DNA from: Reyranella sp.
GTDB taxonomy: Bacteria > Pseudomonadota > Alphaproteobacteria > Reyranellales > Reyranellaceae
DNA: 64,000 nucleotides
Reading direction: 5' to 3'
Assembly (NCBI GenBank): GCA_030684475.1
Contig: JAUXWB010000156.1
Span: forward strand, 1-64,000
Part shown: positions 52,994 through 60,552 of the stretch, piece after piece
How positions within the stretch are numbered: the stretch's first letter is position 1
Layout of the letters: each line of letters opens with the position of its first letter
Notes under the pieces: generated by a model
The model's database searches: none
Told to the model about the DNA's origin: nothing
Seen by the model: only the letters and a program-made list of their open reading frames with translations
Translations under genes and position numbers: made by a program

Positions 52994-54003
52994 CACCGGC
53001 TCTGCCGCTCGCCATCACCATGGGCGAGCCGGCCGGGATCGGCGGCGAACTCAGCCTCAAGGCCTGGCTGTCGCGAAAGCCGTCGGATAGGCCGTTCCTG
53101 ATCCTCGACGACCCGGCCCGCCTCGCGGCCCTCGCGCGCAATCTCCACCTCGACGTGCCCCTGCGCGAGATCTCCCGGCCGGTCGATGCAGCGGCGGTCT
53201 TTGCAACGGCCTTGCCGGTGCTGCCGGTGAGGCTGCGCGCGGCGGCAATGCCCGGGCGACCCGATCCGGTCAATGCGCCGGCGACGCTGGAAGCCATCGA
53301 GCGGGGCGCAGCCCTTGCCCTGGCCGGCGACATCGCCGGCGTGGTGACCAATCCCATCCAGAAGAAGACGCTGCAGGAGGCGGGGTTCCGCCATCCCGGA
53401 CATACGGAATTCCTGGCCGAGCTCGCCTCCGCCGCCACGGGCAAACCGGTCGAGGTCGCGATGATGCTGGCCTGTCCCGGGCTCAGGGTGGTCCCGGTCA
53501 CCATCCATCTCGCCCTGGCCGAGGCGGTGCGTGCGCTCGACGCCGACACCATTGCGCGGGTCGGCCGGATCGCGGCGGCCGGCCTCACCGCGCTGTTCGG
53601 CATCGCCCGGCCGCGGCTGGTCGTGGCGGCGCTCAATCCGCATGCCGGCGAACAGGGCGCAATGGGCGACGAGGAGCTCAGGGTGATCACGCCGGCGGTT
53701 GCGGCCCTGCGGCACGACGGCATCGACGTCCGAGGCCCCGCCCCGGCCGACACGCTGTTCCATCCGGCGGCGCGCGCGACCTATGACGCGGCGCTGTGCA
53801 TGTATCACGACCAGGCGCTGATCCCGATCAAGACCATCGACTTCGCGGGCGGCGTCAACGTGACCCTGGGGCTTCCCTTCGTGCGGACGTCACCCGATCA
53901 TGGCACCGCGCTCGACATCGCCGGTACCGGTCGTGCCGATCCGGCCAGCCTGATCGCGGCCCTCGCCCTGGCGGACGACATGGCCCGCCGGCGCCAGACG
54001 TGA
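52990..54003 (+). CDS. pdxA: 4-hydroxythreonine-4-phosphate dehydrogenase PdxA
   Basis: 337 residues, the usual PdxA length, from GTG 52990 overlapping the surA stop. 'ITMGEPAGIGGELSLKAW' is the conserved N-terminus. Metal-ligand histidines lie in 'GHTEFLAEL', 'ALNPHAGEQG' and 'MYHDQALIPIK', and 'TSPDHGTALDIAGTG' is the C-terminal signature. The enzyme oxidises 4-phosphohydroxy-L-threonine in the DXP-dependent pyridoxal phosphate pathway. The gene order with rsmA is widespread in proteobacteria. Confidence 0.95.
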   Translation: MTPALPLAITMGEPAGIGGELSLKAWLSRKPSDRPFLILDDPARLAALARNLHLDVPLREISRPVDAAAVFATALPVLPVRLRAAAMPGRPDPVNAPATLEAIERGAALALAGDIAGVVTNPIQKKTLQEAGFRHPGHTEFLAELASAATGKPVEVAMMLACPGLRVVPVTIHLALAEAVRALDADTIARVGRIAAAGLTALFGIARPRLVVAALNPHAGEQGAMGDEELRVITPAVAALRHDGIDVRGPAPADTLFHPAARATYDAALCMYHDQALIPIKTIDFAGGVNVTLGLPFVRTSPDHGTALDIAGTGRADPASLIAALALADDMARRRQT

Positions 54004-54854
54004 TCCCGGATTCGTCCCGGGTCGATCCCGCGATATCCCGGCTGCCGCCGCTGCGCGAGACCATCGCCGCCCACGGTCTCGACGCCCGCAAGCGCCTCGG
54101 CCAGCATTTCCTGCTCGACCTCAATCTGACGCGGCGCATCGCCCGTGCCGCGGCACCACTGTCGCCCGGCACCGTAATCGAGGTCGGCCCCGGCCCCGGC
54201 GGGCTGACCCGCGCCCTGTTGCTCGAGGGCGCGACCCGCGTCGTCGCCGTCGAGGTGGACAGGCGCGCCATCGCCGCCCTGGAGGAGCTGCAGAAAGCCG
54301 CCGATGGCCGCCTCCAGGTCGTCGAGGGCGATGCGCTGGGCATGGATCTCGCGCCCCTGGGACCGCCGCCCCGCCGGATCGTGGCCAACCTGCCCTACAA
54401 CGTCTCGACCGCCCTGCTGGTGCGCTGGCTGCATGCCGCCGACGACGTGGCCGACATGGTGCTGATGTTCCAGAAGGAGGTTGTCGACCGGCTGGTCGCC
54501 TCGCCCCGAACCAAGGACTACGGCCGGCTCTCGGTCCTGGCCCAGCATGTCTGCACCGTGCAGCGACTGTTCGACGTCGCGCCCTCGGCCTTCGTGCCGC
54601 CGCCGAAGGTGACCTCCTCGGTGGCCCGCCTCACCCCGAGACCACTCGGCAACCGCCTTGCCGATCTCAGGCCGCTGGAGCGTGTCACGGCAGCAGCCTT
54701 CGGCCAGCGCCGCAAGATGCTGCGCGGTGCCCTGGCGGGGCTGTTTCCCGACCCTGTGTCGGTTCTGACCGGGCTCGGCCTCGCGCCCACGGCCCGGGCG
54801 GAGGAACTGACCGTGGCCGAATTCGTGCGGCTGGCAGGCGTTCTTGACAAGTGA
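54000..54854 (+). CDS. rsmA: 16S rRNA (adenine1518/1519-N6)-dimethyltransferase RsmA
   Basis: 284 residues from GTG 54000, which overlaps the pdxA stop. It contains 'RLGQHFLLD' (typical N-terminus), SAM motif I 'VIEVGPGPGGLTRALL', the catalytic NLPYN motif ('VANLPYNVSTALL'), 'FQKEVVDRLVASP' and 'VPPPKVTSSVARL'. It dimethylates two adjacent adenosines near the 3' end of 16S rRNA (KsgA function). Its last codons overlap a promoter and palindromic operator for the next gene. Confidence 0.95.
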   Translation: MIPDSSRVDPAISRLPPLRETIAAHGLDARKRLGQHFLLDLNLTRRIARAAAPLSPGTVIEVGPGPGGLTRALLLEGATRVVAVEVDRRAIAALEELQKAADGRLQVVEGDALGMDLAPLGPPPRRIVANLPYNVSTALLVRWLHAADDVADMVLMFQKEVVDRLVASPRTKDYGRLSVLAQHVCTVQRLFDVAPSAFVPPPKVTSSVARLTPRPLGNRLADLRPLERVTAAAFGQRRKMLRGALAGLFPDPVSVLTGLGLAPTARAEELTVAEFVRLAGVLDK

Positions 54855-54872
54855 GTGAACACTCACTATTGT
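54844..54872 (+). promoter_or_regulatory. strong sigma-70 promoter of the acyltransferase gene
   Basis: TTGACA (54844-54849, perfect consensus) and TATTGT (54867-54872) are separated by exactly 17 bases. The -10 hexamer ends seven bases before the ATG at 54880, so the transcript should start at or next to the start codon and be leaderless. The promoter lies over the last codons of rsmA. An 18-bp palindrome fills the spacer, implying tight repressor control. Confidence 0.75.
54850..54867. promoter_or_regulatory. palindromic operator AGTGAGTG-AA-CACTCACT
   Basis: A perfect inverted repeat with 8-bp arms around a central AA occupies the whole spacer between -35 and -10 and includes the rsmA stop codon. 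Palindromes of the type TGAGTGnnCACTCA are typical binding sites of TetR-family repressors, often ones regulating lipid metabolism. A bound dimer would block RNA polymerase. The cognate regulator is not identified; the TetR gene at 61.6-62.2 kb has a different palindrome upstream. Confidence 0.7.
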
Positions 54873-54879
54873 ATCGACC

Positions 54880-55683
54880 ATGATCCGGTCCCTGGCCTTC
54901 AACGCCTTTTTCTATCTCGGCACGCTCCTCACTGCGGTGATCGGCATCGTGCTGGTGCCGATTCCGACACCGGTGCTGCTACGCGGCCTGCTCCATCTTT
55001 GGGCCCGCGCGGTCGTCTGGGGCATGCGCTGGATCGGCGGCATGACCGTCGAATTTCGCGGGCTGGAGCATCTCCCGGCCACCGGTCCCGCCCTGCTCGC
55101 CGGCAAGCACCAGAGTGAGTGCGACGGCATTCTCCTTGCGGCGCGGATCCGCGGCATCGCCTTCGTCGCCATGCAGGAGCTGTTCCGCTACCCGCTGATC
55201 GGCGCCATCCTCTACCGGCTGCAGATGATCCGCGTCGACACCTGCGGCGGCGGCAAGGAACGCGAGAACCTGGCTCAATTCGCCAGGCGCGCTTACGACA
55301 GCGGCCGCCACATCGCGATCTATCCCGAAGGCAACCTGATGGCGCCAGGCGAACGCGAGCGCTACCGCTCCGGCATCTATTACCTGTATCGCGATCTCGA
55401 TCTGCCGGTGATCCCGGTCGCCACGAGCGTGGGCCTCGTCTGGAACCGCCGCGACTGGTGGAAGAAGCCGGGCCGTGCCGCGATCGAGTTCCTGCCCGCG
55501 ATCGAGACCGGCCTCGACAAGCAGACCTTCATGCGGCGCCTGGAGGAAGCGACCGAGGGCGCCAGCGACCGACTGATCGCCGAGTTTTCGGGCCGTCCCT
55601 ACGTGCCGAGCCAGATCGTCCTGCGCTCGCAGGGCCAGACGGGCATCGGCATGCCGATCACCGCCCCTCGCGCAGCGCCTTGA
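54880..55683 (+). CDS. plsC: 1-acylglycerol-3-phosphate acyltransferase-like protein
   Basis: A 267-residue LPLAT-family enzyme with one or two N-terminal membrane helices (about 8-30). Motif I HX4D is 'GKHQSECD' (histidine about 77), the substrate loop is 'FRYPLIGAILYRLQMIRVDT', and motif III reads YPEGNLM where most members have EGTR. The enzyme transfers an acyl chain to lysophosphatidate or another lysolipid at the inner membrane. It has its own promoter and probable operator and overlaps the convergent gmk gene by 26 bp. The altered motif III may shift the acceptor specificity. Confidence 0.83.
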   Translation: MIRSLAFNAFFYLGTLLTAVIGIVLVPIPTPVLLRGLLHLWARAVVWGMRWIGGMTVEFRGLEHLPATGPALLAGKHQSECDGILLAARIRGIAFVAMQELFRYPLIGAILYRLQMIRVDTCGGGKERENLAQFARRAYDSGRHIAIYPEGNLMAPGERERYRSGIYYLYRDLDLPVIPVATSVGLVWNRRDWWKKPGRAAIEFLPAIETGLDKQTFMRRLEEATEGASDRLIAEFSGRPYVPSQIVLRSQGQTGIGMPITAPRAAP

Positions 55684-56308
55684 CGAATTCCGACAGGCCG
55701 AACTGGCGGTCGCGTTTCAGCCGCTCGGCCGTCAGGACCGACTTGAGCTGGATCAGGCTGGTGGCGATGTCGCGGTTGATGATGGCGTAGTCGTACTCCG
55801 CCCAGTGGCTCATCTCGTCGGCGGCCTTGGCCATGCGCCGTGCCACCACGTCGGGCGCATCCTGGGCGCGCGAGATCAACCGCCTCTCGAGGTCGCGGGT
55901 CGACGGCGGCAGGATGAACACCGTGACGACATCGGTGCTGCCCTTCTCCTTGAGCTGCTGCGTACCCTGCCAGTCGATGTCGAACAGCATGTCGCGGCCG
56001 GCGCCCAGCGCCTCCTCGACCGGCGGCTGCGGCGTGCCGTAGAAGTGGTCGAAGACACGGGCGTGCTCGAGGAATTCGCCGCGATCGATCATGCCGCGGA
56101 AGGTCGCGGTGTCGATGAAGCGGTAGTCGACCCCGTCCTTCTCGCCCGGCCGCCTGTCGCGCGTCGTGCAGGAGACGCTGAGCTGGATCTGCGAGTCGTT
56201 CTCCAACAGCTGCCGCGACAGGGTGGTCTTGCCCGCGCCCGACGGCGAGGACAGCACCAGCATCAGGCCGCGCCGCTGGATGGGCGGCGCTTCGGCGTTA
56301 CTCGACAT
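55658..56308 (-). CDS. gmk: guanylate kinase
   Basis: 216 residues from ATG 56308; the longer track frame reaches into yicC. P-loop 'LSSPSGAGKTTL', the GMP-binding 'SVSCTTRDRRPGEKDGVDYRFI', 'EFLEHARVFDHFYGT' and 'DIDWQGTQQL' are all canonical. It phosphorylates GMP to GDP, feeding GTP pools and thus GDP-sugar synthesis. The start overlaps the end of yicC by 11 bp, an arrangement common to alphaproteobacteria. Confidence 0.95.
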   Translation of the reverse strand: MSSNAEAPPIQRRGLMLVLSSPSGAGKTTLSRQLLENDSQIQLSVSCTTRDRRPGEKDGVDYRFIDTATFRGMIDRGEFLEHARVFDHFYGTPQPPVEEALGAGRDMLFDIDWQGTQQLKEKGSTDVVTVFILPPSTRDLERRLISRAQDAPDVVARRMAKAADEMSHWAEYDYAIINRDIATSLIQLKSVLTAERLKRDRQFGLSEFVKALREGR

Positions 56309-57197
56309 TCTGGACCTGCTCCCGCATGCGCTCGACGGCGCCCTTGAGGTCGATGCCGATGCGCGTGAGCTCGATGTCGGCCGACTTCGAGCACAGCGTA
56401 TTGGCCTCGCGATTGAACTCCTGGCAGAGGAAGTCGAACTTGCGTCCGACCGGATTGTCCGCCCGCGCCTCGGCCAGCAGGGTCCGTGCCTGGGCATTGT
56501 GGGCCGCGAGCCGGTCGAGTTCCTCGCGCACGTCGGCCTTGCCGACCAGCAGCGCCACTTCCTGCGCGAAACGCTCCTCGGAAAGTGCCGGCACGCGTTC
56601 CATGAACTCGGCGAGCTGGCCTTCGAAACGAGCGCGCACCGTGCCGATCTGCACCTGCGCCCTCTCGGCGGCGCGCTTGCACAGGTCCTCGATCTCGCCG
56701 ACATGGCCGTCGATCACCCGGGCCAGCGCCTTGCCCTCGGCTGCGCGGGCGGCGACGAGGGCCTTCAACACCTCCTCGAGCGTGGCCGTGAGCGCCTTGT
56801 CGAGCGCGGCCAGTGCCTCATCGGTCTGCTCGCCCTCCTCTTCCTCCTCGATGACACCGCGCACGCGCAGCAGGCCGTCTGCCGAAGGTGCTGCGGCGCC
56901 GGTGCTCTTGCGCACCTCCTCGGCCAGGGCGCCCAATTCGGCCAGCAGGGAGCGGTTGATACGCAAGGGTTTGCTCTGGCGCTCGCTGGTGAGGGTGAGT
57001 GTCAGCGAGACATTGCCGCGCTTCAGCCGCCCGCCCACGGCGGTGCGGGCGGGATTTTCCAGACGGTCGAAGCCCTGCGGCACCCGGCAGCGGATCTCGA
57101 GGTTGCGTCCGTTGACGCTGCGCGCCTCCCACACCCAGCGCCGCCGGTCATCCGATCCCTGCGCCCGCGCGTATCCTGTCATGCTTGCAATCAACAC
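56298..57197 (-). CDS. yicC: YicC-family endoribonuclease
   Basis: 299 residues. GTG 57197 with AGGAG five bases upstream gives 'MLIASMTGYARAQG', the family N-terminus (YicC_N). The C-terminal DUF1732 part has 'FLCQEFNREANTLCSKSADIELTRIGIDLKGAVERMREQVQNVE', which is highly conserved. YicC/YloC proteins were recently described as endoribonucleases that influence small-RNA decay. It is co-transcribed with gmk. Confidence 0.93.
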   Translation of the reverse strand: MLIASMTGYARAQGSDDRRRWVWEARSVNGRNLEIRCRVPQGFDRLENPARTAVGGRLKRGNVSLTLTLTSERQSKPLRINRSLLAELGALAEEVRKSTGAAAPSADGLLRVRGVIEEEEEGEQTDEALAALDKALTATLEEVLKALVAARAAEGKALARVIDGHVGEIEDLCKRAAERAQVQIGTVRARFEGQLAEFMERVPALSEERFAQEVALLVGKADVREELDRLAAHNAQARTLLAEARADNPVGRKFDFLCQEFNREANTLCSKSADIELTRIGIDLKGAVERMREQVQNVE

Positions 57198-57300
57198 TCG
57201 GCTCCTGCCACTCCACTTGTCACTTCACTGCCGCAATGCGGCGCGGCACTCTAGTATCGGCTCCGAACGCAGACAACGCGCGACGCCGGAAGGTTATCCC

Positions 57301-58053
57301 ATGAAGCGATTCTCAAGCATCGTCATCACCGGCGCCTCGAGCGGCATCGGCGAAGCCCTGGCGCTTGACTATGCGGCGCCCGGGGTAGCGCTCGCCCTCA
57401 CCGGCCGGGATGCCCAGCGCCTCGAAGCCGTCGCCCAGGCCTGCCGGGCGAAGGGCGCTACTGTGGTGGCCGCTCCGATCGACGTCGTCGACCGAGACGC
57501 GCTGGCGGCCTGGCTCACGGCCTTCGACGACGCCCATCCCGTCGACCTCATCCTGGCCAATGCCGGCATTTCGATCGACAAGGACAATTCCTCGCTCGAC
57601 GACTTCTCCGTCATCCGCAAGACGCTCGACGTCAATGTCGGCGGTGTGCTCAATACCGTGGAGCCGCTGATGTCCCGCATGATCGCCCGCAAAGGCGGCC
57701 AGATCGCCATCGTCTCGTCGCTGGCGAGCTTCATCGGCTTGCCCTACTCGGCCTCCTACAACGCCAGCAAGGCCGCCGTCCGGGTGTGGGGCGAAAGCAT
57801 TCGCTATGTGCTGAAGAAGGACGGCATCGGAGTCAGCGTCATCTGCCCCGGCTTCGTGGTCAGCCGCATCACCGCCAGCGCGCCCTTTCCCATGCCGTTC
57901 CTGATGTCAGGCGCGCGCGCTTCGGCGATCATTCGTGCCGGCCTGGCCCGCAACAAGCCGCGCATCGCCTTTCCCATCGGCACCAAGGCAGCGGTATGGC
58001 TGGGTGGCGTGTTGCCCGGCGGCCTCACTGCACGCCTGCTCGGCGCCGCCTAG
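57301..58053 (+). CDS. short-chain dehydrogenase/reductase
   Basis: A 250-residue classical SDR starting at ATG 57301 (GGAAGG upstream). Motifs: TGASSGIGEALA, 'LANAGIS' (NAG), 'IVSSLASF' (Ser) and SYNASKAAV (YxxxK intact), followed by 'VICPGFVVSRIT'. The C-terminal 'FPIGTKAAVWLGGVLPGGLTARLL' suggests a membrane-associated tail like those of fatty-acid or retinol-type SDRs. Its substrate is unknown. The 3' end faces the repeat-rich intergenic region. Confidence 0.85.
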   Translation: MKRFSSIVITGASSGIGEALALDYAAPGVALALTGRDAQRLEAVAQACRAKGATVVAAPIDVVDRDALAAWLTAFDDAHPVDLILANAGISIDKDNSSLDDFSVIRKTLDVNVGGVLNTVEPLMSRMIARKGGQIAIVSSLASFIGLPYSASYNASKAAVRVWGESIRYVLKKDGIGVSVICPGFVVSRITASAPFPMPFLMSGARASAIIRAGLARNKPRIAFPIGTKAAVWLGGVLPGGLTARLLGAA

Positions 58054-58070
58054 TCGCCATGCCGAATATC

Positions 58071-58105
58071 GTCACTTCATCTGATTGGTCAGCAGCGCGG
58101 CGGCG
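58071..58105 (-). pseudogene. fragment of VWA-protein 3' end
   Basis: 32 of 35 bases match 62327-62361, the last codons of the VWA-domain gene. In minus orientation it reads ...AAALLTNQMK and stop, identical to that protein's C-terminus. Nothing upstream resembles the rest of the gene: the frame continues into the inverted-repeat copy. It looks like a leftover tail of a second copy, or an end copied together with the repeat. Confidence 0.6.
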
Positions 58106-58111
58106 TGCTGA

Positions 58112-58268
58112 CACTGCCAGCAGCCCAGCAAGTCATGCACGGCAGGAATGCAATAGGAGATTTGCAGGTTTCGCCGGAATCGTCCTATAAATCCGCTATC
58201 GTCGCACGAGGCCTGACTTCAAAGGCCGAGCCGCCCGGTCACTTTGCACGGGACGGCGGTCGTGACTG
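58112..58268 (-). repeat. right copy of long inverted repeat
   Basis: Reverse complement of the left-end repeat at 10-170. 58197-58255 is identical over 59 bases, with further 15-19-base identical blocks. The copies differ in the short linkers and near the hairpin (here cagtgtcagcac on the complementary strand, a weaker stem). The two copies are inverted and 58 kb apart, so recombination between them could invert the intervening chromosome segment. Confidence 0.85.
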
Positions 58269-58562
58269 ACCCAAGGCGTCCGTGCCACCGGGCCTCCCCC
58301 CGGCGTGCCCTAAAAGCTCTTCAGAGAGCGCCTGCGCCTGGCGTGGTCCTGACCACGCCCTCGACACCGAAGAACGAGACCCAAACAGCAAACAGCGCCG
58401 ACGACGAACGTCGGCCTTGTGGACCGATTTGCAATGCGATTCCCGGCATGATTCTGGGCGGGATTCTGGACAGAACGCGTTACATTCAGGCGTCCACAAA
58501 TAATGCGAGAAGGCCGTGAAAACACGGCATCGAACGGCCCTCCGGGCCGTGAAAAACCATGT

Positions 58563-58612
58563 GGGACTTGGCCGGGGACTTGGCCGGGGACTTGGCCAGG
58601 GACTTGGGGCCA
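58563..58612. repeat. 12-bp tandem repeat
   Basis: Three consecutive 12-mers GGGACTTGGCCG/A, then a 14-base variant (GGGACTTGGGGCCA) and a partial fifth unit. It is a short minisatellite between convergent genes. In one frame it would encode a GDLA repeat, but no gene start supports translation. Copy number may vary between strains. Confidence 0.8.
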
Positions 58613-58676
58613 GGGACACGGGCAGGGAGTTTGCCCGCGTCACCCGCGACGCCCGCTCCTCGTCCCGGTCGCCGGG

Positions 58677-59996
58677 TCAGGTGTAGCTGGCCAGGCCGAG
58701 TTGCTGCGGCAGCCAGAGAACGAGCTGCGGAAACAGGATGAAAGTGGCTAGCCGCGCGAGATCGGCAATGAAGAAAGGCACGATCCCGCGGAAGATGGCG
58801 GCGAGCGGCACCTGGGGCGCCATGCCATGCAGCACGAAGACGTTGAGGCCGATCGGTGGCGTTATCATGCCGGTCTCGATCAGGACGATCATCACCAGGC
58901 CCCACCACACCGGGTCGTAGCCCAAGCCGATCACCAGCGGATAGACGAACGGCAGCGTGATCACCATGCCGGCCGTGGTGTCGAAGATGCTGCCGATCAC
59001 GATGAACACCAGGGCCAGCAGGAAGATCACGACCAGCGGCGGCAGTCCCTGCGCTTGAATCCAGGCGACGAGGAGGCCGGGCGCGCCCGAAAGGGTCACG
59101 AAGTACGACATCGTCGAGGCGCCGATGATGATGACGAACAGCATCGCCGTCGTCGCCGCCGTGTCGCCGAGCACCCCCGTCAATCTGCCGCGACTGGTGT
59201 CGCCGCTGGTGAGATAGAACAGGAACGCGAGCCCCGCGCCGATGGCGGCCGCCTCGGTGACGGTGAAGGCGCCGCCGTAGATGCCGCCGCTGATCAGCGC
59301 CGCCAGAGCGACGACTCGCCAGCTCTGGCGCGCGGCGGCCGCGCGCTGCCGCCAGTCCGACCGCGCAGTGGCGGGACCGGAGTCGGGGTTGAGCCGCACG
59401 TAGGCGGCGATCGCGATCATGTAGTAGACGACGGTGACGAGGCCGGGAATAACGGCCGCGGCGAACATGCTGATCACCGACTGCTCGGTCAGCACGGCAT
59501 AGAGTACCATCAGGATCGACGGCGGGATCAGCATGCCGAGCGAGCCGCCGCCGGCGATCGCCCCGGCGGCGAGGCGCGGGCTGTAGCCGCGCCGCAGCAT
59601 CTCGGGCAAGGCCACCTTCGTCATGGTGGCGGTGGTGGCGATGGACGAGCCGCTGACCGCGCCGAAGCCCGCGCAGGCGCCGATGGTGGCGATCGCCAGG
59701 CCCCCACGCAGGTGGCCGAGAAAGGCCTGGGCAAGGCGGTAGAGGTCGCTCGACATGCCGCTTGCGGAAGCGAAGCCGCCCATCAGCAGGAACAGCGGAA
59801 TCACCGACAGTTCGAGGTTCGACAGCGCGCTGACGGTTTCGGTCTTGAGGATGGAGAAGGCGCGACCGAGATCGCCTTCGAGCAGCGCGAAGCAGGCGAT
59901 CCCGGTGGCCGCCATGGCGATGCCGATCGGCACGTGCAGGGCGATCAGGACGAACATGCCGGCGAGGCCGGCGACGACGATCAGGGTGGGGTCCAT
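58677..59996 (-). CDS. dctM: TRAP transporter large permease DctM
   Basis: 439 residues from ATG 59996; the longer track frame covers dctQ. The protein has twelve or so hydrophobic helices with DctM signatures such as 'FLLMGGFASASGMSSDLYRLAQAFLGHLRGGLA', 'SGSSIATTATMTKVALPEM', 'GSLGMLIPPSILMVLYAVLTE' and 'GMITPPIGLNVFVLHG'. It is the ion-driven channel component of a tripartite carboxylate-type importer. It follows dctQ with a 16-bp gap and is last in the tetR-dctP-dctQ-dctM order. Confidence 0.93.
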   Translation of the reverse strand: MDPTLIVVAGLAGMFVLIALHVPIGIAMAATGIACFALLEGDLGRAFSILKTETVSALSNLELSVIPLFLLMGGFASASGMSSDLYRLAQAFLGHLRGGLAIATIGACAGFGAVSGSSIATTATMTKVALPEMLRRGYSPRLAAGAIAGGGSLGMLIPPSILMVLYAVLTEQSVISMFAAAVIPGLVTVVYYMIAIAAYVRLNPDSGPATARSDWRQRAAAARQSWRVVALAALISGGIYGGAFTVTEAAAIGAGLAFLFYLTSGDTSRGRLTGVLGDTAATTAMLFVIIIGASTMSYFVTLSGAPGLLVAWIQAQGLPPLVVIFLLALVFIVIGSIFDTTAGMVITLPFVYPLVIGLGYDPVWWGLVMIVLIETGMITPPIGLNVFVLHGMAPQVPLAAIFRGIVPFFIADLARLATFILFPQLVLWLPQQLGLASYT

Positions 59997-60012
59997 TCGG
60001 GGAAACGCCGGG

Positions 60013-60540
60013 TCAGAGGGCGGAGCTTTCGGCGGCCGCCGGCGGCGGCGCGCCGACGACCGCGGCGAGCAGGTGGCAGATCGCCACCAGCGCCTGCGCC
60101 AAGGCCGCCAAAATGGCGAGCCCTGCCGCAGCGTACCAGGCCGGGGCGACCGGCCATTGCAGCATGAAGGTGGTGCGGCCGCCGATGTCGCCCACATTGA
60201 CGACGAGCTGCCAGGCCACCGCGGAGACGAACGCCAAGGAGACGAACTGGCCGAACGTCTCGAGCCAGGCGTTCCAGCGCCCACCCAACGCCCGGCCGGC
60301 AAAGCGCACCGTTATGTTGCTGCCGAGCGCGAAGCCAGCGGGGAAACAGGCCACCACTGCGACGATCATGGCCAGCGCGACGATGTCTTCCAGGCCATGG
60401 ATCGGTGCGTCGAAAAGGAAGCGCAGGGCGACATCGAGCGTCACCGCCAGCGAGACCACCAGCAGGGCGAACACCGCCAGCCATGCCAGCCGGCGGCTGC
60501 CCTCGCGCACCCGGACGAGCAGGAGCAGGAGTCGTTCCAC
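60013..60540 (-). CDS. dctQ: TRAP transporter small permease DctQ
   Basis: 175 residues starting with GTG 60540, with four transmembrane helices. The family region 'VTLDVALRFLFDAPIHGLEDIVALAMIVAVVACFPAGFALGSNITV' is evident. DctQ is the small membrane subunit that assembles with DctM. The position 12 bp downstream of dctP fits the usual operon. The C-terminus ends in an Ala/Pro-rich tail. Confidence 0.9.
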   Translation of the reverse strand: MERLLLLLVRVREGSRRLAWLAVFALLVVSLAVTLDVALRFLFDAPIHGLEDIVALAMIVAVVACFPAGFALGSNITVRFAGRALGGRWNAWLETFGQFVSLAFVSAVAWQLVVNVGDIGGRTTFMLQWPVAPAWYAAAGLAILAALAQALVAICHLLAAVVGAPPPAAAESSAL

Positions 60541-60552
60541 GACGCCTCGTCC

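Larger units (their letters stand above)
58054..58676. other. repeat-rich intergenic region
   Basis: This region of 623 bp without a supported gene contains, in order, a 35-bp match to the VWA gene's 3' end, the right copy of the long inverted repeat, two short hairpins (58513-58528 gccgtg-aaaa-cacggc; 58534-58550 acggccc-tcc-gggccgt) and a 12-bp tandem repeat. It separates convergent SDR and TRAP operons. Neither hairpin has a proper T-tract, so terminator function is uncertain. Confidence 0.6.

Noticed and set aside
56166-58053. 362- and 575-residue plus-strand ORFs reaching into the SDR
   Set aside because: They are antisense to gmk/yicC; only the segment from ATG 57301 is a real gene.
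58513-58550. Two hairpins as terminators
   Set aside because: On neither strand is a hairpin directly followed by a T-run; kept only as intergenic description.
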